This document shows, piece after piece, positions 7,857-15,797 of a stretch of 64,000 nucleotides of DNA; the first letter of the stretch is position 1; each line of letters begins with the position of its first letter. A program made the position numbers and the translations under genes. The DNA comes from Fontibacillus puldeungensis (GTDB lineage: Bacteria; Bacillota; Bacilli; Paenibacillales; Paenibacillaceae), in the NCBI RefSeq assembly GCF_042678945.1, contig NZ_JBHTLM010000001.1, positions 124,001-188,000 on the forward strand, written 5' to 3'. The notes beneath the pieces were generated by a model. That model saw only the letters and a program-made list of their open reading frames with translations. It was not told the origin of the DNA and made no database searches.

Positions 7857-9191
7857 ATGTCTGGGAAATTAGGAGTATTTGATACAGCAAACGAAGCTAT
7901 TGAAGCAGCAGTAGCAGCGCAAAAAGATTTAGTTCTAAATTATACGTTGGAGGATCGTGATCGCTTTATTGGTGCAATCCGAGCGAAGATTATGCCTGTC
8001 ATGAAGGAATTGGCAACGAGTGAATTCGAGGAAACCGGTTATGGTAGATTTGAAGACAAAATTGCCAAAAATACGGGAGCCGTTATGTTGTCCCAAGGTA
8101 CGGAAGCTATCCCGAAAAATATGTATGTATCTGATAAAGGACTTACGGTAGAGTACTATGCTCCATTTGGAGTGATTGGCGCAGTTACTCCAGTTACCAA
8201 TCCGGCGGCAACGGTATGCGGCAATGGTATTGCTAACATGGCTGCAGGCAACGCTGTAGTATTTAATGCGCATCCAGGTGCGAAAAAGACTTCTGCCATG
8301 ACAGTTCGTTTGGTAAACGAAGCGATTACAGAAGCAGGCGGACCAGATAACTTATTTTCAATGGTAGAAAACCCTACCCTAGAAACTTTAGATGAGATTA
8401 TGGCTCATCCCGCCATTAAGTTATTGGTTGGTACAGGTGGTCCCGGAATGGTCAAGACTTTGATGAAATCAGGAAAGAAAGTAATTGCAGCAGGTGCCGG
8501 CAATCCGCCATCCATTGTGGATGAAACCGCAGATATTAAGAAAGCAGCAGCAGGATTGTATGCCTCTTCTTCATTCGACAACAATTTATTATGTATTGCT
8601 GAAAAAGAGATATTTGTGGTGGATGCAGTCTTTGATGACTTTATGAAACAATTGGAAGCACTTGGCGCATATGTTTGTACAAAAGAACAAGGAAAGAAAT
8701 TAACTGAAATATGTGTATCCGAGCTCCCGAATGGCGGACACGGGGCAAATAAGAAATTTGTCGGTAAGTATGCCAATGTCATTCTTAAAGAAGCTGGCAT
8801 CGAAATTGATTCTGATCCGAGAATTGCTATTTTTGAAGCAGAAAATGATGACTTGCTGGTTCAAACGGAGCAAATGATGCCGATCATTCCGATTGTACGT
8901 TGCAAAGATTTTGAAGAAGCTATGAAAAGAGCAGTACATGCAGAACATGGCTGCACGCACTCTGCCTCGATTTGGTCAAAAAACATTGATCGAGTTACAG
9001 CATTCGGTAAAGTGATCAATACCACCATCTTTGTCCAAAATGGCGGAACCATGGCTGCATTTGGTTTAGGGGGGAGTGGAACTAATTCCCCAACCATTGC
9101 TACTCCAACAGGTGAAGGCGTGACGGGGCCGCAATCCTTTGTGAGAAGAAGAAGATTCTGTATGGCTGATGGAGGAAATTACTTGCTGTAA
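7857..9191 (+). CDS. CoA-acylating aldehyde dehydrogenase (EutE/PduP-like, unencapsulated)
   Basis: A 444-residue ALDH-superfamily protein of the CoA-acylating type, converting an aldehyde plus CoA and NAD+ to acyl-CoA. 'APFGVIGAVTPVTNPAATVCGNGI' is characteristic of EutE/PduP/AdhE-N enzymes, 'GTGGPGMVKTLMKSGKKVIAAGAGNPP' forms the cofactor site, and the catalytic Cys is C246 in 'SFDNNLLCIAEKE'. It begins directly with the catalytic fold and lacks the N-terminal amphipathic targeting helix of microcompartment homologues. SD is AGGAGG. A terminator-like hairpin follows, separating it from ptb. Confidence 0.93.
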   Translation: MSGKLGVFDTANEAIEAAVAAQKDLVLNYTLEDRDRFIGAIRAKIMPVMKELATSEFEETGYGRFEDKIAKNTGAVMLSQGTEAIPKNMYVSDKGLTVEYYAPFGVIGAVTPVTNPAATVCGNGIANMAAGNAVVFNAHPGAKKTSAMTVRLVNEAITEAGGPDNLFSMVENPTLETLDEIMAHPAIKLLVGTGGPGMVKTLMKSGKKVIAAGAGNPPSIVDETADIKKAAAGLYASSSFDNNLLCIAEKEIFVVDAVFDDFMKQLEALGAYVCTKEQGKKLTEICVSELPNGGHGANKKFVGKYANVILKEAGIEIDSDPRIAIFEAENDDLLVQTEQMMPIIPIVRCKDFEEAMKRAVHAEHGCTHSASIWSKNIDRVTAFGKVINTTIFVQNGGTMAAFGLGGSGTNSPTIATPTGEGVTGPQSFVRRRRFCMADGGNYLL

Positions 9192-9212
9192 TTTTTAGAC
9201 AACATAGATGGA

Positions 9213-9256
9213 GGCTATTAAGAATCTTTGAAAGCGCATTCTTAGTAGCCTTTTTT
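9213..9256 (+). terminator. Intra-operon terminator or attenuator
   Basis: GGCTATTAAGAAT pairs with ATTCTTAGTAGCC (one or two G-U) around a loop of about 12 nt and is followed by TTTTTT. It falls between the aldehyde dehydrogenase and phosphotransbutyrylase genes, so the downstream kinase pair may be transcribed at a reduced level or from its own promoter. Confidence 0.8.
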
Positions 9257-9289
9257 AATCCCAATATGTGAAATTGGAGAGTGCATATT

Positions 9290-10198
9290 ATGAGTATAAA
9301 ATGCTTTAAGGACTTGGTAGACAGTGTTCAAAAGAGAGAAAAGAAAACGAGAGTTGCTGTAGTAGCAGCACAAGACGAGCACACACTAGACTCTGTAGTA
9401 CAAGCAACAAAAGATCAATTAATAGTGCCCATTTTGATTGGTGATGAGTCAAAAATCAAAGCTATTTTTGAAAGTATGGGTCAAAGGGCAGAGGATTACG
9501 ACATTGTAAATGAACAGGAAATAGATGATTGCCTTCAAGTTGCAATTGGGCTTGTAAAAGACGGAAAAGCAGATGCGATGATGAAAGGTAAATTGGAAAC
9601 AGGTCAATTTATGAAATCAGTTGTTAAAGATCCAGATATGAAAAAAGGCGGACTGATTTCGTTGATGGGTTTCTATGAGACAGATAAATATCACAAATTA
9701 TTTGCTGTATCTGATATGGGGATGAATACTTATCCGGATCTTGAAGGTAAGAAAAAAATCTTATTAAATGCCGTCAACGTATTCCATGCCATCGGAATAG
9801 AAAATCCCAAGGTTGCAGTCATGGCAGCCGTTGAAAAGGTCAATCCAAAGATGCCGGAAACCGTGGATGCGGGTCAGCTAAAACAAATGAATCAAACGGG
9901 AGAAATAAGAGGTTGTATTGTTGAAGGCCCAATTTCTTTTGATCTCGCAACTAGTAAAGAGGCCGCTGATGTGAAGGGGTATGAGAGCCCTGTAGCAGGC
10001 GATGCAGATCTCTTGTTGGTTCCGGACATTGTATCAGGAAATATACTTGTGAAATGTTTGACAGGAATTGCAGGTGCCTCAACAGCGGGAATCATTATAG
10101 GCGCAAGGGTTCCACTCATCGTAACATCGCGTTCTGCAGAGGCATCTGACAAATATAATTCAATCGCATTGACAGCGTTTGTAGGTCAAAACTATTGA
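9290..10198 (+). CDS. ptb: Phosphate butyryltransferase / phosphotransacylase
   Basis: A 302-residue phosphotransacylase of the Ptb type, moving an acyl group from CoA to phosphate. 'KADAMMKGKLETGQFMKSVV', 'SDMGMNTYPDLEGKK', 'VAVMAAVEKVNPKMPETVDA', 'GCIVEGPISFDLA' and 'GDADLLLVPDIVSGNILVKCL' are conserved Ptb/Pta segments. Chosen start is ATG 9290, with GGAG about 10 nt upstream; the GTG at 9281 is too close to the SD. It is paired with butyrate kinase 28 bp downstream. In this island without thl/crt/bcd genes it probably serves to conserve ATP from an acyl-CoA made by the neighbouring aldehyde dehydrogenase rather than from butyrate biosynthesis. Confidence 0.92.
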   Translation: MSIKCFKDLVDSVQKREKKTRVAVVAAQDEHTLDSVVQATKDQLIVPILIGDESKIKAIFESMGQRAEDYDIVNEQEIDDCLQVAIGLVKDGKADAMMKGKLETGQFMKSVVKDPDMKKGGLISLMGFYETDKYHKLFAVSDMGMNTYPDLEGKKKILLNAVNVFHAIGIENPKVAVMAAVEKVNPKMPETVDAGQLKQMNQTGEIRGCIVEGPISFDLATSKEAADVKGYESPVAGDADLLLVPDIVSGNILVKCLTGIAGASTAGIIIGARVPLIVTSRSAEASDKYNSIALTAFVGQNY

Positions 10199-10226
10199 AC
10201 ATGATCGAATAAGGAGGAACAACATA

Positions 10227-11330
10227 GTGGAAGAAATCTATAGAATACTTGCTGTTAATCCAGGATCAACATCCACAAAAGTCGCTGTGTTTGAGAATGA
10301 TAAAGAAGTGTTTATTAGGAACATTTCTCATGAAGCAGAGCAATTAAAAGAATTTAAAGATGTGCAAAGTCAATTAGGTTATAGAAAAGAAATGGTAGAG
10401 CAAACATTAAAAGAAGCAGAGATTGATTTGCACTCCATTGATATTTTTGTAGGAAGAGGCGGCGGACTTGTTCCATTGGCAGGCGGCACTTACTTAGTAG
10501 ATGACCGATTATTGCAGGATGCCGCAATAGGTATGGCAGGGCAGCATCCAGCCCAATTAGCCTCTCAGATTTGCCATAAATTCGTGCAAGAATATGGTGG
10601 AACAGCATATATCGTAAATCCGCCAGATACAGATGAATTTGATGAAATATCTAGAATTACGGGTCTAAAAGGCGTCTATCGCGAAAGTAGAATTCATGCG
10701 TTAAATCAAAAAGAAATTGCACTCCGCTTTTGTAAAAATAGGGGCCTCGATTACAAAAAAGTGAACCTTCTGATTTGCCATATTGGAGGAGGAATCTCAG
10801 TAACTGCACATAAAGAAGGTCGTATGATCGATTCCAACGACATCATTGGCGGAGACGGTCCTATGACGCCGACACGCGCAGGCTCTCTGGCGACTGTGAA
10901 AGTATTAAAAATGTGCTTTAGCGGCCAGTACACGGAGAAACAGCTATACAACAGACTATCTAAAGAAGGCGGGTTAATCGACCATTTAGGGACGCCGGAT
11001 GGACGTGAGATCCTGAAAATGATTGAAGAAGGGAATACCTATGCCAAGTTAGTATTTGATGCCATGATTTATCAAATTGCGAAATATGCAGGGGAGTGCG
11101 CTTGCGCTTTAAAAGGAAAAGTTGATGCAATCATTCTAACCGGTGGCATGTCAAACAGCAAATACTTAACAAGCAAATTAACGGAATACATTAAGTGGAT
11201 TAGTGAGGTCTGTATTATACCAGGAGAATTTGAAATGGAAGCGCTTGCGGCCGGGGCGTTGCGGGTGAAAAGAGGAGAAGAAAAGGCTTTATTATATACA
11301 GGAGAGCCTGTGTGGAAAGGCTTTGAATAG
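10227..11330 (+). CDS. buk: Butyrate kinase (acyl-phosphate to acid plus ATP)
   Basis: A 367-residue ASKHA-fold acid kinase. 'LAVNPGSTSTKVAVF' is the phosphate-1 motif with the conserved NPGSTSTK, 'VGRGGGLVPLAGGTYLV' and 'GMAGQHPAQLASQICH' are typical of Buk, 'ESRIHALNQKEIA', 'HIGGGISVTAHKEGRMID' and 'DAIILTGGMSNSKY' complete the ATP and substrate sites. The GTG start at 10227 has AAGGAGGAAC upstream. With ptb it forms the substrate-level phosphorylation step; known Buk enzymes also take isobutyrate, valerate or propionate. It is followed 21 bp later by the MFS transporter. Confidence 0.94.
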   Translation: MEEIYRILAVNPGSTSTKVAVFENDKEVFIRNISHEAEQLKEFKDVQSQLGYRKEMVEQTLKEAEIDLHSIDIFVGRGGGLVPLAGGTYLVDDRLLQDAAIGMAGQHPAQLASQICHKFVQEYGGTAYIVNPPDTDEFDEISRITGLKGVYRESRIHALNQKEIALRFCKNRGLDYKKVNLLICHIGGGISVTAHKEGRMIDSNDIIGGDGPMTPTRAGSLATVKVLKMCFSGQYTEKQLYNRLSKEGGLIDHLGTPDGREILKMIEEGNTYAKLVFDAMIYQIAKYAGECACALKGKVDAIILTGGMSNSKYLTSKLTEYIKWISEVCIIPGEFEMEALAAGALRVKRGEEKALLYTGEPVWKGFE

Positions 11331-11351
11331 ACAAGAGGGTGAATATAGAGT

Positions 11352-12593
11352 ATGAATCTTACGAAAAAAAGATGGATCGTTCTCTTTGCCAGCTGCATGA
11401 TCAACTTATGTATCGGCTCAACCTATGCATGGAGCGTATTTGCTTCACCTATGGCGAAGCATTTAAGTGAGATAAATGGACTTACTGGCGCTTCAGCATT
11501 AACGGCAGGAAGTTTAGCGCTAGCATTTACAATCTGTAATTCGATCGGACCCGTTACCATGATAACAGGCGGTAGAATCAATGACATGATAGGACCAAGA
11601 TGGGTTATCTTTATTGGAGGTTTACTCTTTGGGCTTGGCATGGTAGTTTCAGGATTTGCAACGAGTGTTCCGGTGTTGGTTATTGCTTATGGTCTCGGAT
11701 GCGGACTAGGGATGGGGATGGTCTACGGCTGCACCATTAATAATTCGGTAAAATTTTTTCCTGACAAAAGAGGTCTGATTGGTGGTATTGCTACAGCTAC
11801 CTATGGTCTTAGTTCAGTCATTGTTCCACCCATTGCCGACGCACTTATTGATTCTGTGGGGGTTACAGAAACATTTGAAATATTTGGAATTTTATTTTTA
11901 ATTATTGTTTGCGGGGGAGCATTTTTTATCCAAAAGTGCCCATCAGATTTCGTGCCGGATGGATTTACTCCTCATATTCAGAAAGGTAACTCCGGAGTGG
12001 CAAGAGATAAGGATTGGAGACAGATGCTAAAGGATCCAATCGCCTATATCATGATTATTATGCTAACTTGCGGTGCATTCTGCGGATTGATGGTGGTATC
12101 ACAGGCATCGCCTATGGCACAAAGCATTGTGGGTGTATCTGCAACCGTAGCAGCAACGGCCGTTTCTATTATAGCTTTATTCAATGCAGCGGGCCGTATA
12201 GTTGCCGGATATTTATCAGATAAATTTGGACGGATAAACACGCTTTCTATTGTATTTGTAATCTCAATGATCGGGCTTGGTCTATTATATGTTTCCAAAG
12301 CAGGGAATATGGCTATGTTTATGACAGGCGTATCTATCATTGGAATTTGCTTTGGTTCTTTTATGGGGGTGTTTCCAGGCTTTACAGCAGACCAGTTCGG
12401 ACCTAAGCATAATAGTGTGAATTATGGAATTATGTTTATTGGATTTGCACTTGCAGGAATGTTTGGACCTATGATCGTGAGTAAAGTATTTGCCGCTACC
12501 GGTAAATATCAAGACGCCTTCATTATTGCAGCGGTAATGGCGATATTTGGGTTGTTATTAACATTTGTATATCGCAAGAGAGAGAAGGCGTAA
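11352..12593 (+). CDS. MFS transporter, oxalate/formate antiporter (OFA) family
   Basis: A 413-residue, 12-helix major facilitator protein. The N-terminus 'KRWIVLFASCMINLCIGSTYAWSVFASPM' is diagnostic for the OFA branch, with 'GLGCGLGMGMVYGCTINN' and 'FPDKRGLIGGIATATYG' following. OFA members exchange or symport small organic acids. Being last in the adh-ald-ptb-buk transcript, it probably exports the acid product or imports an anionic substrate. SD is moderate (AAGAGGGTG). A strong terminator follows. Confidence 0.9.
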   Translation: MNLTKKRWIVLFASCMINLCIGSTYAWSVFASPMAKHLSEINGLTGASALTAGSLALAFTICNSIGPVTMITGGRINDMIGPRWVIFIGGLLFGLGMVVSGFATSVPVLVIAYGLGCGLGMGMVYGCTINNSVKFFPDKRGLIGGIATATYGLSSVIVPPIADALIDSVGVTETFEIFGILFLIIVCGGAFFIQKCPSDFVPDGFTPHIQKGNSGVARDKDWRQMLKDPIAYIMIIMLTCGAFCGLMVVSQASPMAQSIVGVSATVAATAVSIIALFNAAGRIVAGYLSDKFGRINTLSIVFVISMIGLGLLYVSKAGNMAMFMTGVSIIGICFGSFMGVFPGFTADQFGPKHNSVNYGIMFIGFALAGMFGPMIVSKVFAATGKYQDAFIIAAVMAIFGLLLTFVYRKREKA

Positions 12594-12599
12594 CTAAAG

Positions 12600-12657
12600 A
12601 CGCAATCAGGTGCCTTTACCATGAATTTGGTTACTGGTACCTGACTGCGTTTTTTTT
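12600..12657 (+). terminator. Intrinsic terminator of the first fermentation operon
   Basis: ACGCAATCAGGTGCC pairs with GGTACCTGACTGCGT (two mismatches) and is followed by seven T. It also serves the convergent pucR-like gene region. Confidence 0.9.
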
Positions 12658-12700
12658 AAGTGATGATGGCGTCTATATCCCATTGTCTAACCGATGGTCA

Positions 12701-14266
12701 TTACTCTGATTTAGGTGCATCCAGTTGGCTAAGGAGATCTAGGATCTTTTCTGAAATGATAATTTGAAACATCACTGTACTGTCCTCAAAATCAATATCG
12801 GTCATTTCTATTATACGGTTAATCCGATATTTCATCGTATTATAATGGAGATGCATTTCCTTTGAAGCCGTAGTAATATCTTGACGATGCCTTACGTAGC
12901 AGAATAGGGTTTGGGTTAAATCACTGTTTTTGTTTTTATCAAGCTCCAATAGATGTTTAACATCCTTATGTATCAGGTTTTGCAGTGAACAAGTTTTATC
13001 AAATTCCAAAAACATATGCGTCAGCTTTAAATCGTCATATTTATAGATTCTATTTGGTAGTGATAATTTTTTGCAAATATCTAGACAAGCTTCGCTTTGT
13101 TTATAGTGGATGTAGAAATCACTAATGGAATGAAAGGTCAAGCTGATCCCGGCAATACACTTGATTTCGGTCAGCAATTTTTCAAGAGAGGTCAGGTTAG
13201 CGGGAGAAAGCGTATGTTCAATATCTTTTGCATCAAGCAATATTACTATATGACTCTGAAAGATGACAATTGTGTGCTTATTGAAATAACTTTGCAGACG
13301 TTTCTTAATAAGGTATAAAACATCTGGGTTTTTCATTTTTTGGACATAATTCACTGTAATTATAACCATAGAATCTGGCAAATCAATATTAAAGAGCTTC
13401 ATGCGTTCTTCGATAGCTGCCTTATTGGCAATTCGTATTTCCAACAGGGATGTTAAAAAGCCCTCCAAAATGGAATTATTTATATCGAAATGACCAGATG
13501 TTTCGGTTATTGTTATTGCTACAAATTGGCAGAGAATAATAAGGTATTGCTTATCTAAGAAAGTAATAGGTCGATTGCATTCAAAAAGCTTTAAATACCC
13601 TTTTAGATGGTTGTTGCGGACAATTCGTCCAGCCATTAGCCGATGCTTTAAAAAATCCTTTTCCCAGACAATCAATTCGGAAAAATCCGTATCTGTATTT
13701 GCCTCGTTTTCCTCTACTACAGCATCAAAAAACTCGGGCGTTATATATCCGTTAGCTAGGGTCTGTTCAATAATTGGCTCGTCAGACACAGATTCGGCTC
13801 CGGCATGACAGACAAGACAAAGTGAAGGATCCAAATAGAGAATGGGGTTGCCAAGGGCGGTGTAGCCTTCATTCAGCAACTCTTGCGCACTGGCCCCTTT
13901 TTGACACATATTCAACAATTTGTAGGCAAAGTCATTAATGCGTATTTGCATATCGAAGACGTCGCGTACATGTTCTCTCATTTTCTCAAATGAATACATA
14001 TCTTTTGTAATAATCATGTTCAAGGAATTGACTTGGTAATACTCTACGCCTATCTTGTCATCTTCAAATAGCAACAAATTACAATTCAACAGACATTCTG
14101 GATTAGGAAGCTGCGAGGAATTCCCAATATACAGATAATCGGCTACAAAATGAGTTTCTTCATTACCTAGATTTCCAGTGCCAACGATCCCGCGATTCGG
14201 TGCAGGAGTAATTAGCTTGTACTGTTTATTTGCTATTGGACAAAATTGGGAAAATGTAATAGCCAT
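12701..14266 (-). CDS. PucR/CdaR-type transcriptional regulator
   Basis: A 521-residue regulator whose last 70 residues form the PucR-type C-terminal HTH: 'TLFCYVRHRQDITTASKEMHLHYNTMKYRINRIIEMT'. The long N-terminal part looks like a ligand-sensing region with a GAF-like middle segment ('LNEGYTALGNPILYLDPSLCLVCHAG'), followed by a GGDEF-like/CdaR middle domain. Such regulators usually activate purine, sugar-acid or amino-alcohol catabolism genes. It is divergent from the second MFS-GRE operon and convergent with the adh-ptb-buk operon, so it most likely controls both halves of the island. No membrane segments. Confidence 0.85.
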   Translation of the reverse strand: MAITFSQFCPIANKQYKLITPAPNRGIVGTGNLGNEETHFVADYLYIGNSSQLPNPECLLNCNLLLFEDDKIGVEYYQVNSLNMIITKDMYSFEKMREHVRDVFDMQIRINDFAYKLLNMCQKGASAQELLNEGYTALGNPILYLDPSLCLVCHAGAESVSDEPIIEQTLANGYITPEFFDAVVEENEANTDTDFSELIVWEKDFLKHRLMAGRIVRNNHLKGYLKLFECNRPITFLDKQYLIILCQFVAITITETSGHFDINNSILEGFLTSLLEIRIANKAAIEERMKLFNIDLPDSMVIITVNYVQKMKNPDVLYLIKKRLQSYFNKHTIVIFQSHIVILLDAKDIEHTLSPANLTSLEKLLTEIKCIAGISLTFHSISDFYIHYKQSEACLDICKKLSLPNRIYKYDDLKLTHMFLEFDKTCSLQNLIHKDVKHLLELDKNKNSDLTQTLFCYVRHRQDITTASKEMHLHYNTMKYRINRIIEMTDIDFEDSTVMFQIIISEKILDLLSQLDAPKSE

Positions 14267-14593
14267 AAGTATGCCCCCATCTTGAACATATGGATATTTA
14301 CATTATGAAGAAGTGTAGAACACGTGTAAATAATCGTTTAAGCACTATGAGCATATCGCGAAAAGAATGTAATTTTCTATAAAAAATGTTCCGCTATTCA
14401 TCATTATTTACAATTATTCATATAAAAAAAACAAAATTGAACGCAAGGATTTGTGAAAAAACTCAGAAGCCCTATGGCTTTTTATATGAAAATATCGGAT
14501 AAGATTTCGAATTGTGCCAATGTATAAGAAAAGTGCGGATGATAAGATTAAATCGTCAAAAGACTTAAACTAAAAGGAAGAGAGGTCAGTAAA
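14267..14593. promoter_or_regulatory. Divergent promoter region, pucR-like / MFS-GRE operon
   Basis: This 327-bp AT-rich stretch is shared by two divergent transcripts. No perfect long palindrome and no convincing -35/-10 pair were found by eye, which fits activator-dependent promoters. A weak AGAAGCC-ctat-GGCTTTTT hairpin lies at about 14465-14483. The likely binding protein is the adjacent PucR-type regulator; its site is not identified. Confidence 0.35.
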
Positions 14594-15784
14594 GTGAACA
14601 AACAGCCAGGAAGAGCAATTTTTTCAGCGTTTGCAGCTTATCTAATTGCTATGGGGGCAATCAGTATTTCGTCGGCATTGTCTGCAATTTCTGCAGATTT
14701 CCCGCAGTACAGCGACCTGACAATTCAGATGTTATCTACATTACCGCCATTATTTATTATGATTGGTAACTTAGTAGCACCTGCCATTGCGAATAAGCTT
14801 TCAAAGAAGAGAACGATTCTGCTGGGTTGTCTGCTTTTTGCAGTGGGTATGTTGCCAATGTGGATACAAGGATTTGCATTCTTAATGTCGACTCGTGTAA
14901 TTATCGGTTTTGGCATTGGAATTATGATGCCGCTTTCAACAAGTCTTATCTTCACTCATGCAACTAGTCCGGAACAAGCGCAAAAAGGTGTTGGCTTGCA
15001 GCAATGCGGCGGTGGAGTCGGCATGCTGTTTATGTCATTGGTTGGAGCTGCTCTTGTTACGGTATCTTGGCACAGAATTTTCCTGGTTCACGTTATTGGT
15101 TTAGTAGCCTTCTTACTCGTCCTTATTTTCTGCCCGCAAGATCATCCGGAAACCGAAGCGCAGGAAAAAAGCGAAACAGGGTTTTCAAAAGGTACGGTTT
15201 ATGTCTGCGTCATTATGTTTATATATTTGATCTTTTTCAACCCGCATGCAAGTATTCTGCCGTTCAAACTTGCACAAGACGGATTTGGAGATAAGGTGGC
15301 GGGAGTTACAGGTATTGCACTGAGTCTTATGGTTGTGGGCGTTACCGTTGGCGGATTGCTTATGGCAGCAGTTGTTAAGGTGCTCAAAAACTACACATTG
15401 CCGGTTGGATTGATTATGGCTGTCGTAGGTATGCTCTTGTGTGGTTTGAAAAATGGAGGTTCAGGAATAATTATTGCCGGCAGTTTGATTGTTGGACTTG
15501 GCATGGGGCTTGCAGTTGGTTCCCTGATGGGCATGGCTGGTGCGACGGCAAAAGGGCCACAGTATGTAGCGTTTGCAACAAGTATGGCTGGGATCGCTAT
15601 GACGCTGGGTCAGTTTGTTTGCTTGTACATTACAGTACCTATTACAAAAGCAGTTTTTGGCTCAGGATGGACTTACGATAATGTGTATGTAGTATGCGGT
15701 ATTGCTCTTGCAATTTTGGTTGTCGTGACTTTTATAAATAGCTTGAAGGAAAAACATCCAGAAGTGGAGTTAAAACAGAACTAG
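14594..15784 (+). CDS. MFS transporter upstream of the glycyl radical enzymes
   Basis: A 396-residue, 12-helix major facilitator protein: 'AIFSAFAAYLIAMGAISISSALSAISADFPQ' (helix 1), 'NKLSKKRTILLGCLLFAVGMLPMW' (the loop 2-3 basic motif), and 'MSTRVIIGFGIGIMMPLSTSLIF'. It differs clearly from the OFA transporter at 11352. It starts with GTG after GAGAGGTC and lies 13 bp before the first glycyl radical enzyme, so it is the best candidate importer of the substrate. Substrate specificity cannot be stated. Confidence 0.88.
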   Translation: MNKQPGRAIFSAFAAYLIAMGAISISSALSAISADFPQYSDLTIQMLSTLPPLFIMIGNLVAPAIANKLSKKRTILLGCLLFAVGMLPMWIQGFAFLMSTRVIIGFGIGIMMPLSTSLIFTHATSPEQAQKGVGLQQCGGGVGMLFMSLVGAALVTVSWHRIFLVHVIGLVAFLLVLIFCPQDHPETEAQEKSETGFSKGTVYVCVIMFIYLIFFNPHASILPFKLAQDGFGDKVAGVTGIALSLMVVGVTVGGLLMAAVVKVLKNYTLPVGLIMAVVGMLLCGLKNGGSGIIIAGSLIVGLGMGLAVGSLMGMAGATAKGPQYVAFATSMAGIAMTLGQFVCLYITVPITKAVFGSGWTYDNVYVVCGIALAILVVVTFINSLKEKHPEVELKQN

Positions 15785-15797
15785 GGAGGCACGAGAC

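Noticed and set aside
9290..11330. Butyrate biosynthesis operon based on ptb-buk
   Set aside because: Thiolase, hydroxybutyryl-CoA dehydrogenase, crotonase and butyryl-CoA dehydrogenase genes are absent; the pair fits ATP recovery from an aldehyde-derived acyl-CoA better.
12014..12223. Plus-strand open frame inside the OFA transporter gene
   Set aside because: It is an out-of-frame shadow of a membrane-protein gene with no SD.
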